A stretch of 64,000 bases of DNA from Caulobacter mirabilis (GCF_002749615.1 NZ_CP024201.1:2170001-2234000); one strand, 5' to 3'; counted from the stretch's first letter, positions 17,960 to 26,693 are shown. Numbers and translations: made by a program. Notes: a model not told the origin generated them from the sequence alone.

Positions 17960-18358
17960 ATGACCATCCGAACCGGCGGCTGCCTCTGCGGCGCGAGGGC
18001 CTACGAAATCGACGGCGACTTGGAGGGCGTCTGGGTCTGCCACTGCTCGCTGTGCCGCAAGGCCTCGGGCTCGATCGGCAATGCGATCCTGATCGTTCCA
18101 AAGGACCGTTTTCGCTGGGTCAAGGGCGAGGATCACGGCGTCACCTTCGCCTTGCGCCCGACCTACACGATCACCCGCTGCAAGACCTGCGGCACGCCGC
18201 TTCCAGCCGAGGCGGACGCGCGGAACGTCTATGTCACCGCCGGGACGCTCGATACGCCGCTCGGGAAGGGCGTCCGCACGCGCCTGTTCTGCGCCTCGAG
18301 AGCGGATTGGGATCGCGACGAGCCGGATGTGCGGCGGTTCGATGAGCGATCCAGCTAA
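17960..18358 (+). CDS. GFA-family (glutathione-dependent formaldehyde-activating-like) zinc protein
   Basis: 132 aa from ATG 17960 (MTIRTGGCLCGARAYEIDGD). The conserved zinc-binding cysteines are all present: CLCG, CHCSLCRKASGS and CKTCGTPLP. The family is named for glutathione-dependent formaldehyde activation, but most members have no proven activity. A second GFA gene lies at 19383-19778 on the other side of lexA, and the two are clearly paralogous in layout. Confidence 0.86.
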   Translation: MTIRTGGCLCGARAYEIDGDLEGVWVCHCSLCRKASGSIGNAILIVPKDRFRWVKGEDHGVTFALRPTYTITRCKTCGTPLPAEADARNVYVTAGTLDTPLGKGVRTRLFCASRADWDRDEPDVRRFDERSS

Positions 18359-18391
18359 GGTAAGGGGGCCGAAAGGCAGCCATGCCTGCAA

Positions 18392-18493
18392 TCCCGGTCA
18401 TCCAGGCGCGAGCCTGAAGCTAGTCCTCAAGTGGCTTCACGTTGAGGCAAAGCTTTACGACCTGGATCCCGGCCTTCGCCAGGACGACCGGGA
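18392..18493. repeat. Degenerate REP-like inverted repeat (family A)
   Basis: The gap between the GFA gene and lexA holds TCCCGGTCATCC (18392-18403) and its near-inverse GGACGACCGGGA (18482-18493). Between them lies GGATCCCGGCCTTCGCC, matching the core of the repeats at 26745 and 40022. It may also terminate the convergent lexA and GFA transcripts. Confidence 0.55.
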
Positions 18494-18535
18494 GGGGGCA
18501 GGCTTCAGGGAGCCTTCCAAGACCCAGTTGCAGCC

Positions 18536-19240
18536 TCAGTGGTACTTCCGGATCAGCCCGACCAGCTTGCCCTGCACCTCGACCTGGTCAGGGCCGTAGA
18601 CGCGGGTGGGGTACTTCGGGTTGGCCGCTTCCAGCGCGATGCTGACGCCCTTCTTGCGCAGGCGCTTGAGGGTGGCTTCCTCGCCCTCGACCAGGGCGAC
18701 GACGATCTCGCCGCTGTGGGCGGTGTCGGTCTTGCGGATCAGGACGTAGTCGCCGTCCAGGATGCCGGCCTCGATCATCGAGTCGCCCTGGACCTCGAGC
18801 ACATAATGTTCGCCGGCGCCGAGCAGGCTCTCCGACACCGGCATGCGGTCGCGCTCGACCTGCAGGGCCTCGATCGGCGAGCCGGCGGCGATCCGGCCCA
18901 GCAGCGGAATCTCGCGGACGTCGTTGGCGATGGCGGCCGGGGCGGGGACCGCGCCCGGACCGTCGCCCTTGATCACCTGCGGCTTGAAGTTCTGGCGTCC
19001 GCCGGCCGGGGCGGCGGTGGTCGCCTGCTGCGGCAGCTTGGTCACCTCCAGCGCCCGGGCCCGATGGGGCAGCCGGCGCAGGAAGCCGCGTTCCTCGAGG
19101 GCGGTGATCAGCCGATGGATGCCCGACTTGGACGCCAGGTCCAGGGCTTCCTTCATCTCGTCGAACGAGGGCGAGACGCCCGTCTCCTTGATGCGTTCAT
19201 GGATGAACATCAGGAGTTCGTGCTGCTTGCGGGTGAGCAT
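18536..19240 (-). CDS. lexA: SOS repressor LexA
   Basis: 234 aa from ATG 19240 ([19 protein letters not shown]). The N-terminal winged helix (residues 1-65) recognises SOS boxes. The self-cleavage site Ala119-Gly120 lies in [13 protein letters not shown]. The C-terminal S24 peptidase domain has Ser154 ([10 protein letters not shown]) and Lys192 (EEATLKRL). RecA-stimulated autocleavage derepresses the SOS regulon. A consensus alphaproteobacterial LexA box at 19297-19311, about 57 bases upstream of the start, indicates autoregulation. Confidence 0.97.
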   Translation of the reverse strand: MLTRKQHELLMFIHERIKETGVSPSFDEMKEALDLASKSGIHRLITALEERGFLRRLPHRARALEVTKLPQQATTAAPAGGRQNFKPQVIKGDGPGAVPAPAAIANDVREIPLLGRIAAGSPIEALQVERDRMPVSESLLGAGEHYVLEVQGDSMIEAGILDGDYVLIRKTDTAHSGEIVVALVEGEEATLKRLRKKGVSIALEAANPKYPTRVYGPDQVEVQGKLVGLIRKYH

Positions 19241-19296
19241 CGCCTTGGCCTCGCTGCCGAATCTGTCTCGGAACAAACCGCTAACTTCTGTGGATG

Positions 19297-19311
19297 TTCT
19301 CTAGGTGTTCT
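19297..19311. promoter_or_regulatory. LexA box (GTTC-N7-GTTC)
   Basis: GTTCTCTAGGTGTTC is an exact match to the direct-repeat SOS box described for alphaproteobacteria. It lies between divergent lexA and the second GFA gene, so it can autoregulate lexA and possibly repress the GFA gene. Confidence 0.88.
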
Positions 19312-19382
19312 TCGTTAATGTCAAGTTGACGGCGATCATCGGTTGTCCTCCCGTCGCGAACGAAAAACCGGAGATTCTCAGC

Positions 19383-19778
19383 ATGCCGACCATTACCCGC
19401 ACCGCGACCTGTTCCTGCGGCGCGCTGCGCATCGCCTGCGCCGGGGAGCCGGTGCGGATCTCGGTCTGTCACTGCCTGGCCTGTCAGCGCCGGACGGGCA
19501 GCGCCTTCGGCTCGGCGGTGTTCTTCCAGACGGCGGACACGGTCGTCAGCGGCGAGTCGCGGACCTGGACCCGCGTCGGCGAGTCGGGCGGCCAGGCCGT
19601 GCACCACTTCTGCCCGACCTGCGGAAGCACGGTGTTCTGGCGGCCGGACTTCCGGCCCGACCGGGTGGGCGTGGCGCTGGGCGCCTTCGCCGACCCGACG
19701 ATGCCGCCGCCCGACAAGCAGGTCTACGCCGAGACGGCGCACCCCTGGGTGACGATCGAGGGCGTGACTTCGGAATGA
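19383..19778 (+). CDS. GFA-family zinc protein, second copy
   Basis: 131 aa from ATG 19383 (MPTITRTATCSCGALRIACAG), preceded by GGAGATTCTCAGC. The zinc ligands are CSCG, CHCLACQRRTGSAFG and FCPTCGSTVFW. It is divergent from lexA and shares its upstream region, including the LexA box 72-86 bases before the start. Function is unknown; the family name does not prove formaldehyde metabolism. Confidence 0.86.
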   Translation: MPTITRTATCSCGALRIACAGEPVRISVCHCLACQRRTGSAFGSAVFFQTADTVVSGESRTWTRVGESGGQAVHHFCPTCGSTVFWRPDFRPDRVGVALGAFADPTMPPPDKQVYAETAHPWVTIEGVTSE

Positions 19779-19836
19779 CCCGGATACCCTGGACCCTTCG
19801 ATAGCGTAGGATCAGCGCGAACCGGGGAGACCGCCG

Positions 19837-21546
19837 ATGATCGCCACCCGCCGCCGGATGCTGTCCGGAGCCGCCGCTGCGACCGGTCTGGGGCTCGCCG
19901 CCCGCGCCTGGGCCGCCGAAGGCCCCGTGGACCTGCTGTTCGTCGGCGGACCGATCCTCACGATGGACGAGACGCGGCCGAGCGCCGAGGCGGTGGCGGT
20001 TCGCGGCGGCCGGATCGTTGCCGTGGGCGCGCGGTCAGCGCTGGAGGGGCTGCGCGGGACGACCACGCGGGTGGTCGATCTGGAAGGGCGGCCGCTGCTG
20101 CCCGGCTTCGTCGACGCCCACAGCCACCTGTCCTTCGTCGGGCTGCAGGCGACGGTGGCCAACCTGCTCCCGCCGCCGGACGGGCCGGGGCGCAGCATCG
20201 CCGCGCTGCAGGCGATCCTCCGCGCGTGGATGGCCGACAACGGCCCGTTCGTCGACCGCTACCGGACGGTGATCGGCTTCGGCTACGACGATTCCCAGCT
20301 GGCGGAGCGCCGCCACCCGACCCGTGACGACCTGGACCAGGTCTCGACCGAGCTGCCGGTGTTCCTGATCCACCAGTCCGGCCATTTCGGCGCGGCCAAC
20401 TCCGTCGCGCTCCAGCAAGCGCGGATCACCGCCGAGACGCCCGACCCCGAGGGCGGCGTGATCCGTCGGCGCCCGGGCTCGCGGGAGCCCAACGGCGTCC
20501 TGGAGGAGCACGCCTTCTTCACCGCCTTCGGGGCCCAGGCCATGAAGCTCGACGAGGCCGCCAACCTGGGAATGATCGAGCGCGGGGCGAAGTTCTACGC
20601 CCGCTTCGGCTACACCACGGCCCAGGAGGGGCGGGCCTCGATCCAGAACGTGGCGCTGCTGAAGGCGGCCGGCGCACGCGGACTGCTGCCGCTGGATGTC
20701 GTGGCCTATCCGGACATCGTCAGCGCGACGGCGGCGATCCTGCCGACCCGGCAGTATCTGGACCGCTTCCGCGTGGCCGGCGCCAAGCTGACCATCGACG
20801 GTTCGCCCCAGGGCAAGACCGCCTGGCTGACCCAGCCCTATTTCAAGCCGCCCGAGGGCCGCGACGCGGACTACCGCGGCTATCCGGCGATCAAGCCGGA
20901 ACAGGCGCTGGCCGAGATCGACAAGGCCTTCGCCAACGGCTGGCAGCTGATCACCCACTGCAACGGCGACGCGGCCATCGACCTGCTGATCGAGGGCGTC
21001 GGCAAGGCCGAGGCCAAGTACGGCGGCGGGGATCGCCGGCCGGTGCTGATCCACGGCCAGACCCTGCGCCGGGATCAGGTCGCCGCGCTGAAGCGGCTGG
21101 GCGTCGTCCCATCCCTGTTTCCGATGCACACCTTCTACTGGGGCGACTGGCACCGGGAGTCGGTGCTGGGGCCGGCGCGGGCGGAGACCATCTCGCCGAC
21201 CGGCTGGGTTCTGGCGCAGGGCATGCGCTTCACCACCCACCACGACGCCCCCGTGGCCAATCCGGACGCCATGCGGGTGCTGTCGGCGACCGTGACCCGC
21301 AGGACCCGCAGCGGCCGGGTCCTGGGCCCCGACCAGCGCGTTTCCGTCGAGACCACGCTGCGGGCGATGACGGAGTGGGCGGCCTGGCAGCATTTCGAGG
21401 AGGACGCGAAAGGTCGGATCGCGCCCGGGATGCTGGCCGATCTGATCGTGCTCTCGGACAACCCGCTGACCGTCGATCCCGACGCCCTGGCCGGGTTGAA
21501 GGTCGTGGAGACCTACAAGGAAGGGCGGTCGATCTATCGGGGGTAA
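19837..21546 (+). CDS. YtcJ-like amidohydrolase with Tat signal
   Basis: 569 aa. The N-terminus ATRRRMLSGAAAATGLGLAA followed by RAWAAEGP is a twin-arginine signal with an AWA cleavage site, so the protein is probably exported folded. The metal-dependent amidohydrolase domain follows: LPGFVDAHSHLSFVGLQ (HxH metal ligands), LTIDGSPQGKTAWL, LITHCNGDAAIDLL and TTHHDAPVANPD. It ends with the second composite strand region (MLADLIVLSDNPLTV). YtcJ-type enzymes hydrolyse N-substituted amides or carbamates, but the substrate is unassigned. It lies between lexA and trpC, where Caulobacter usually has moaC and moeA. Confidence 0.86.
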   Translation: MIATRRRMLSGAAAATGLGLAARAWAAEGPVDLLFVGGPILTMDETRPSAEAVAVRGGRIVAVGARSALEGLRGTTTRVVDLEGRPLLPGFVDAHSHLSFVGLQATVANLLPPPDGPGRSIAALQAILRAWMADNGPFVDRYRTVIGFGYDDSQLAERRHPTRDDLDQVSTELPVFLIHQSGHFGAANSVALQQARITAETPDPEGGVIRRRPGSREPNGVLEEHAFFTAFGAQAMKLDEAANLGMIERGAKFYARFGYTTAQEGRASIQNVALLKAAGARGLLPLDVVAYPDIVSATAAILPTRQYLDRFRVAGAKLTIDGSPQGKTAWLTQPYFKPPEGRDADYRGYPAIKPEQALAEIDKAFANGWQLITHCNGDAAIDLLIEGVGKAEAKYGGGDRRPVLIHGQTLRRDQVAALKRLGVVPSLFPMHTFYWGDWHRESVLGPARAETISPTGWVLAQGMRFTTHHDAPVANPDAMRVLSATVTRRTRSGRVLGPDQRVSVETTLRAMTEWAAWQHFEEDAKGRIAPGMLADLIVLSDNPLTVDPDALAGLKVVETYKEGRSIYRG

Positions 21547-21557
21547 GGCGTGCGTGG

Positions 21558-21648
21558 TTCGAGACGCTCGCCTGATGGCTCGCTCCTCACCATGGCGAAC
21601 TCAGCCTTCGTCATCCTGAGGAGCCGGGCCTCAGCCCGGCGTCTCGAA
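21558..21648. repeat. Nested palindromic intergenic repeat (family C)
   Basis: Three nested perfect inverted repeats occur: TTCGAGACGC (21558-21567)/GCGTCTCGAA (21639-21648), GCTCCTCA (21582-21589)/TGAGGAGC (21617-21624), and GCCGGGC (21623-21629)/GCCCGGC (21634-21640). The TCATCCTGAGGAG...GTCTCGAAGGA text resembles a palindromic intergenic repeat widely scattered in alphaproteobacteria. It fills the gap between convergent amidohydrolase and trpC. Confidence 0.7.
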
Positions 21649-21662
21649 GGACGCAACATGCC

Positions 21663-22457
21663 TCAGGCCGCGGCTAGCAACGCCGCCGTCGCCGCCTCGA
21701 TGTCGGCCTGGCGCATCAGGCTTTCGCCGACCAGCATGGCCTTGGCGCCGGAGGCTTCCAGTCGCGCCGCGTCGGCGGCGCTGAACAGGCCGCTCTCGGT
21801 GACCAGCAGCGACCCTTCCGGCGCGCGCCCGGACAGCCGTTCGGTGATGCCCAGGTCGACCGTGAAGCTGCGCAGGTCGCGGTTGTTCACGCCGACCAGC
21901 GTCGCGCCCAGCTTGCCGGCGCGGTCCATCTCGGACTCGTCATGGACCTCGACCAGGGCGTCCATGCCCAGGCGCCGCGCCTCGCTCATCAGCTCGGCGG
22001 CCAGGGCGTCGTCGATCATCGCCAGGATGACCAGGATGGCGTCGGCGCCGAGGGCCCGGCTCTCGGCCACCTGCCAGGGATCGACCAGGAAGTCCTTGCG
22101 GATGGCGGGCAGGGCGGTCGCCGCGCGGGCGGCCACGAGGTATTCGTCGGCGCCCTGGAAGCTCGGCCCGTCGGTCAGCACCGACAGGCAGGCCGCGCCG
22201 CCGCGCTCGTAGGCCCGGGCGAGCGCCGGCGGATCGAAGTCCGCCCGGATCAGGCCCTTGGACGGCGAGGCCTTCTTGATCTCGGCGATCAGGGCCAGGA
22301 CTCCCGGCGCGTGGCGGCGCTCCAGCGCGGCCTTGAAGCCCCGCGGCGCGTCGGCGGCCTTGGCGGCGGCGTCGACATCGGCCTGCGAGCGGGCGGCCTT
22401 GCGGGCGGCGACGTCCTCGCGCTTGTAAGCGGCGATCTTGGCGAGAATGTCGGTCAT
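21663..22457 (-). CDS. trpC: Indole-3-glycerol phosphate synthase
   Basis: 264 aa from ATG 22457 ([20 protein letters not shown]). It converts CdRP to indole-3-glycerol phosphate in tryptophan synthesis. TIM-barrel motifs are visible: [92 protein letters not shown] and [10 protein letters not shown]. It overlaps the upstream lipoprotein gene by 4 bp (ATGA), which in turn overlaps trpD, so trpG-trpD-lipoprotein-trpC is one operon. Confidence 0.97.
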   Translation of the reverse strand: MTDILAKIAAYKREDVAARKAARSQADVDAAAKAADAPRGFKAALERRHAPGVLALIAEIKKASPSKGLIRADFDPPALARAYERGGAACLSVLTDGPSFQGADEYLVAARAATALPAIRKDFLVDPWQVAESRALGADAILVILAMIDDALAAELMSEARRLGMDALVEVHDESEMDRAGKLGATLVGVNNRDLRSFTVDLGITERLSGRAPEGSLLVTESGLFSAADAARLEASGAKAMLVGESLMRQADIEAATAALLAAA

Positions 22458-22828
22458 AGCTTCCTGTACGCCCACTGCTTGTCGTCGTTGAAGATCAGCA
22501 GATCGTCGCCGGCCTGCCGCAGTCCGCAAGCCTGAGCGTAATCGCTCTTCGACCTGCCGGGCTCCTTGTAGCCCTCGAGGTCGATGTAGAGGCAGGCGTC
22601 GTGGTCAACCTTGTAGCCGTTGCGGCTGCTCGCCGACCAGCGGCCGCGCTCCTCGTGCGTTCCGGCGGCGTCGCGCCAGCTGTGACGGAAGCGGCCGTCG
22701 ACGCCGAGTTCGAGGCGATGGCGCTCCCAGTCGCCGATCCCCTGGTAGACGCCGGGCGGCTCGGACAGCGTCTCGGCGCAGCCGCCCGCCGCAAGCATCA
22801 GGAGCAGGGCGAGCGCGGGCCGGCTCAT
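22454..22828 (-). CDS. Small lipoprotein inserted in the trp operon
   Basis: 124 aa from ATG 22828. [18 protein letters not shown] is a lipoprotein signal with lipobox AGGC (Cys18). The mature part has [20 protein letters not shown] and repeated aromatic strands ([18 protein letters not shown]), a small beta-rich lipocalin-like or META-like pattern; I do not recognise a named family. It overlaps trpD upstream and trpC downstream by 4 bp each, so it is translationally locked into the tryptophan operon, an unusual place for an envelope protein. Confidence 0.75.
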   Translation of the reverse strand: MSRPALALLLMLAAGGCAETLSEPPGVYQGIGDWERHRLELGVDGRFRHSWRDAAGTHEERGRWSASSRNGYKVDHDACLYIDLEGYKEPGRSKSDYAQACGLRQAGDDLLIFNDDKQWAYRKL

Positions 22829-23841
22829 GCGGCGTTCGTGATCTCTACTAGCTTGTCCAGGGCCGCCAGGGCGCGACCATCGTCGATGACCTGGCCGGCC
22901 AGCTCGACGCCCTCGCGCAGGGTCTCGACCCGGTCGGCGACCAGGAAGGCGGCGGCGGCGTTCAGCAGCACTATGTCGCGATAGGGACCCGTCCTGCCGT
23001 TCAGCAGGTCGCGCAGGGCCCGGGCGTTGTGGTCGGGCGCGCCGCCGGTGAGGTCGACCAGCGACGAGCGCGGCAGGCCCACGGCCTCGGGAGTGATGGT
23101 GAACAGGCGCAGGGCGCCGTCGTGCCATTCCGCGACCTCGGTCTCGCCGGTGACGGTCAGCTCGTCCATGCCCTGGCCGTGCACCGACCAGACCCGTTCG
23201 GAGCCCAGGGCGCCGAGGGCGCGGGCGATCGGCTCGACGAAGCGCGGGGCCGGCACGCCGATCACCTGCCGCTTGGCGCCGGCCGGGTTGGTCAGCGGGC
23301 CCAGCAGGTTGAAGATAGTGCGGAAGCCCAGCTGCTGGCGGATCGGCGAGACGTGTTTCATCGCGCCGTGATGGGCCTGGGCGAACAGGAAGGCGACGCC
23401 GGCCTCGTCCAGCGCCCGGCGTTGCTTCTGCAGGCCGGGATCCAGGTTCACGCCCAGGGCGGCCAGGACGTCGGCGGTGCCGGACTTGCTGGTGATGGCG
23501 CGGTTGCCGTGCTTGGCGACCTTCAGCCCGCCGCCGGCGGCCACGAAGGTCACGGCGGTGGAGATGTTCAGGGTGTGCAGGCCGTCGCCGCCGGTGCCGC
23601 AGACGTCGATGGTGTCGTAGGGCAGATCCAGCCGCACCGCGGCGCGGCGCATGGCGCGGGCGCAGGCGGCCATCTCGCCCACGGTCTCGCCGCGCAGCCG
23701 GATGGCGGTCACGGCGGCCGCGACCTGGGCCGGGGTCGGCTCTCCGCGCAGGCAGGCGGAGAAGAAGGCCTCGGCGTCCTCCTCTGACAGGGTCGCGCCG
23801 TCGGCGAGGCGGCTGAGCAGCGGCTTGAAGGCGTCGGACAT
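22825..23841 (-). CDS. trpD: Anthranilate phosphoribosyltransferase
   Basis: 338 aa. It transfers phosphoribose from PRPP to anthranilate. Diagnostic motifs are [43 protein letters not shown] (PRPP- and anthranilate-binding glycine-rich segment, residues about 79-121) and [20 protein letters not shown] with [10 protein letters not shown]. It is full length. It begins 4 bases after trpG and its end overlaps the lipoprotein start by 4 bp. Confidence 0.97.
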   Translation of the reverse strand: MSDAFKPLLSRLADGATLSEEDAEAFFSACLRGEPTPAQVAAAVTAIRLRGETVGEMAACARAMRRAAVRLDLPYDTIDVCGTGGDGLHTLNISTAVTFVAAGGGLKVAKHGNRAITSKSGTADVLAALGVNLDPGLQKQRRALDEAGVAFLFAQAHHGAMKHVSPIRQQLGFRTIFNLLGPLTNPAGAKRQVIGVPAPRFVEPIARALGALGSERVWSVHGQGMDELTVTGETEVAEWHDGALRLFTITPEAVGLPRSSLVDLTGGAPDHNARALRDLLNGRTGPYRDIVLLNAAAAFLVADRVETLREGVELAGQVIDDGRALAALDKLVEITNAA

Positions 23842-23845
23842 GGCG

Positions 23846-24436
23846 CTAGACGGCCGCCGTGCGCTTCACGCCGGCCAGGTCCAGGAAGTTGGCCAGCAGC
23901 TGGTGACCGCCTTCGGTGGCGATCGACTCGGGGTGGAACTGCACGCCGTGGATCGGGCGGGTCCTGTGCTGGACGCCCATGATCTCGCCGTCCTCGGTCC
24001 AGGCGGTGACCTCAAGCTCGGCGGGCAGGGTGCCGCGCTCGACCGCCAGGCTGTGGTAGCGGGTGGCGGTGAACGGGTGCGGCAGGCCCTTGAACAGGCC
24101 CTGGTCGGCGTGGCTGATCTCGCTGGTCTTGCCGTGCATGATGGTCTTGGCCCGCACGACGTCGCCGCCATAGGCCTGGCCGATCGCCTGGTGGCCCAGG
24201 CAGACGCCCAGGATGGCCAGGTCCTCTGGCGCGCCGCGCAGCAGCGGCAGGCAGATTCCCGCCTGGTCCGGGGCGCAGGGGCCGGGCGACAGCAGCACCG
24301 CCGCCGGCTTCAGCCCGATCGCCTCCTGGACGGTCAGGGCGTCGTTGCGATGGACGACGGTCTCCGCCCCCAGCTCGTTCAGGTAGTGGACGAGGTTGTA
24401 GGTGAAGCTGTCGTAGTTATCGATGACGAGGATCAT
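23846..24436 (-). CDS. trpG: Anthranilate synthase component II (glutamine amidotransferase)
   Basis: 196 aa. It is a class I glutamine amidotransferase supplying ammonia to TrpE. It has [19 protein letters not shown] at the start, nucleophile Cys79 in [16 protein letters not shown], and the His-Glu pair in [13 protein letters not shown]. It is the first gene of the trpG-trpD-lipoprotein-trpC operon and is divergent from the tyrosinase module. Its partner trpE is separated from it by that 2.4-kb module. Confidence 0.96.
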   Translation of the reverse strand: MILVIDNYDSFTYNLVHYLNELGAETVVHRNDALTVQEAIGLKPAAVLLSPGPCAPDQAGICLPLLRGAPEDLAILGVCLGHQAIGQAYGGDVVRAKTIMHGKTSEISHADQGLFKGLPHPFTATRYHSLAVERGTLPAELEVTAWTEDGEIMGVQHRTRPIHGVQFHPESIATEGGHQLLANFLDLAGVKRTAAV

Positions 24437-24502
24437 GGCCCGTCGCTTCTAGGCCCTGAGATCGTTTGCGCCAAGGGGCGGAGAGGATCATGATGCCATG
24501 TC

Positions 24503-24763
24503 ATGGCGATCGCCGATTCAGCCCTGGACCGAGAAGCCCTGGCCTACGCCCGGGGCCTGCTGAGAGCGCCGCAGCCTCGCGAGAACCTGTGGGCGGTGCT
24601 GGGCGCGGCCCTGCTGTGCGCCGCGGCCGCGATGGCCTTCGCCGTCGCCATGGTCATGGCCCCGCCGGCCGTCACCAGCCACCTGGCCCTCGAGCCCGAA
24701 CCGGCGGCCCCGGCCACGGCGGCCTCCGACAAGGTTCAGGGGGCGGAGAGGAGCGCGCCGTGA
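24503..24763 (+). CDS. Small single-pass membrane protein of the tyrosinase module
   Basis: 86 aa. A soluble N-terminus (DREALAYARGLLRAPQPREN) is followed by one transmembrane helix (about residues 28-54) and an Ala/Pro-rich tail. No family is recognised. A 13-bp palindrome, GCCATG-T-CATGGC (24495-24507), spans the start codon. It overlaps the next lipoprotein gene by 4 bp (GTGA) and with the tyrosinase forms a three-gene + strand cluster inside the trp region. It might anchor or regulate the secreted partners, but this is only inferred from context. Confidence 0.65.
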   Translation: MAIADSALDREALAYARGLLRAPQPRENLWAVLGAALLCAAAAMAFAVAMVMAPPAVTSHLALEPEPAAPATAASDKVQGAERSAP

Positions 24764-25197
24764 CGCGCCGCCTGGCCCCGATTGCACTGCTGGCCGTCCT
24801 GGCGGCGAGCGGCTGCGCGGGCGAGGGCGGGGCGAGCGAACCGGGACGCGCCGCGCTGGGCGCCGCTCCGACCAGCCTGTCGGTCCAGGTTCCCGCCCGC
24901 AAGGCCGGCGAGCCGGCGATGCTGGTCCTGTCCGATCTCAGCACCAACGCCCAGCCCGGCGTGCTCTATCGCGTCCAGCTGGGCGGAAAGAGCGGCCCGA
25001 CCTTGGGTTACGTCAATTTCTTCAATGTCGCGACCGGCGGGCCGGCCTCGTTCAGCTTTGAGGCCGGGGCGGCGCTGGACCGCCTGCCCGCGGGCCGTCC
25101 GGTCGAGATCGTCATCACCCCGGAGGGGGCGCCCGACCCCGCCGCCCGACCGGTCGTCGGCAAGGTGTCGCTGAGCGTTAACGCCGGGGGCAAATAG
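24760..25197 (+). CDS. Lipoprotein resembling the tyrosinase C-terminal domain
   Basis: 145 aa from GTG 24760, overlapping the previous stop. TRRLAPIALLAVLAASGCAG is a lipoprotein signal with lipobox ASGC. The mature domain has LSVQVPARKAGEPAMLVLSD, then NAQPGVLYRVQLGG and LGYVNFFNVATGG. It aligns by eye with the C-terminal domain of the adjacent tyrosinase (LLVIDGLQAKVQPGVLYEVG, then VVGHLNFFDAVSA), so it is probably a free-standing paralogue. It could serve as a membrane-anchored chaperone, copper-loading partner or binding partner of the tyrosinase. Confidence 0.75.
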   Translation: MTRRLAPIALLAVLAASGCAGEGGASEPGRAALGAAPTSLSVQVPARKAGEPAMLVLSDLSTNAQPGVLYRVQLGGKSGPTLGYVNFFNVATGGPASFSFEAGAALDRLPAGRPVEIVITPEGAPDPAARPVVGKVSLSVNAGGK

Positions 25198-25259
25198 CCC
25201 GAGACTCTCGCTTTGGTTGTGTTACGGTCGCGCGTGCACATCCACAAGGGGAGAGAGTC

Positions 25260-26693
25260 ATGACCTCAGTAACCCGTAGAGCCGCGCTCGTCGGCGGCGG
25301 CGCGACGATCCCGTTCGCGCAGTGGTATGCGTCCCAGTCCTGGGCCCGCGCGCCCTTCGTCCGCAAGGATCTGTCCACGCCCGCCGGCCAGGCGGACCTG
25401 GCCAAGTACGCCAAGGCCGTGAAGATCATGTCGGGTCTGGCGGAAGCCAATCCCCGGGGCTGGATGTTCCAGTGGTACATCCACGCCGTGCGCGGCGACC
25501 GCACCAAGGCCGCGGAGCTCGCCCGCGTCTATCCGGCTCCCAGCCCGCAGCGGACCCTGGCCCAGGCCAGCTGGAGCACCTGTCAGGCGCACTCGGCCGG
25601 CACGGTGGAGAACTACTTCCTGCCCTGGCACCGGATGTACGTCTTCTTCCTGGAGGCCATCTGCCGCAAGCTGCTGCAGGACAACAGCTTCGTGCTGCCC
25701 TACTGGCGCTACACCCAGCCCAACCAGCGAGCCCTGCCGGTCGCCTTCCGGCAGCAGGCCAGCCCGCAGTGGGGCACGCTGTACCGGCCCAACCGCAACC
25801 CCGGCATCAACAACGGCGTGCCGATCGACCAGGGCCTGAACCCGACCCCGATCAACACCCTGTCGCTGAACCAGACCAGCTATGTCCCGGCGGCCGGCCA
25901 GCAGGGCTTCTGCCTGAACATCGACGCCAACCTGCACGGCAGCGTCCACGTCCGGGTCGGCAACGGCCAGGGCATGGGTTCGGTGCCCTGGGCGGCCAAC
26001 GACCCGATCTTCTGGATGCACCACTGCAACATCGACCGCATGTGGGCCAGCTGGAACCGGAACGGCGGCTGCAACCCGACCGACGCGACCTGGCTGAACA
26101 AGACCTTCACCTTCCCGGACGCCAACGGGAACAGCGTCGTGGCCAAGATCGGCGACTTCAAGTCGATCGGCGCGCTGGGCTACACCTACGACGTCTTCGA
26201 GCCGGGCCCGCGGATCGGCGGCTGTCTGCCCTTCGTGCTCAACGTCCGCGACCTGCCGCTGCTGGCGGTCCAGCGCCGGCCGTTCAAGCTCGACCCCGGC
26301 GGGCCCGTGGAGATCAAGCTGGAGGCGACCTCGGCCGAGGCGATGCGCGGCAATCCCAAGAACCTGGGCATCACCAAGCGGACGGGCCGGACGCTGCTGG
26401 TCATCGACGGCCTGCAGGCCAAGGTCCAGCCCGGCGTGCTCTACGAGGTCGGCGTGAAGGACGCGGCGGGCAAGACCACCGTGGTCGGCCACCTGAACTT
26501 CTTCGACGCGGTCTCCGCCGAACATGGCGACCACGGCGATCACGGCGGCGCGATGCCGGAGAAGTTCTTCGCCTTTGACGTCACCCGCTACATCAAGAAA
26601 GGCGAACAGCCGACCGTGGTGCTGCGGCCGGACGGCAAGGCCGACGCCCAGGCGGACGCCGTGGTGACCGGCTTCAGCCTCGTGCAGGACTAG
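25260..26693 (+). CDS. Tyrosinase-family type 3 copper oxidase, probably Tat-exported
   Basis: 477 aa with a GGGGAGAGAG ribosome binding site. The N-terminus TRRAALVGGGATIPFA looks like a twin-arginine signal. CuA ligands are probably His75 (WYIHAVRG), His111 (STCQAHSAG) and His124 (YFLPWHRMYVFFLEA). CuB ligands are His226 and His230 (NLHGSVHVRVG) and His254 or His255 (NDPIFWMHHCNIDRMW). Cys108 two residues before His111 could form the thioether seen in some polyphenol oxidases. A C-terminal domain (about 350-477) includes a His/Asp-rich loop (EHGDHGDHGG). It should oxidise mono- or diphenols to quinones, perhaps making melanin or detoxifying phenolics. Confidence 0.9.
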   Translation: MTSVTRRAALVGGGATIPFAQWYASQSWARAPFVRKDLSTPAGQADLAKYAKAVKIMSGLAEANPRGWMFQWYIHAVRGDRTKAAELARVYPAPSPQRTLAQASWSTCQAHSAGTVENYFLPWHRMYVFFLEAICRKLLQDNSFVLPYWRYTQPNQRALPVAFRQQASPQWGTLYRPNRNPGINNGVPIDQGLNPTPINTLSLNQTSYVPAAGQQGFCLNIDANLHGSVHVRVGNGQGMGSVPWAANDPIFWMHHCNIDRMWASWNRNGGCNPTDATWLNKTFTFPDANGNSVVAKIGDFKSIGALGYTYDVFEPGPRIGGCLPFVLNVRDLPLLAVQRRPFKLDPGGPVEIKLEATSAEAMRGNPKNLGITKRTGRTLLVIDGLQAKVQPGVLYEVGVKDAAGKTTVVGHLNFFDAVSAEHGDHGDHGGAMPEKFFAFDVTRYIKKGEQPTVVLRPDGKADAQADAVVTGFSLVQD

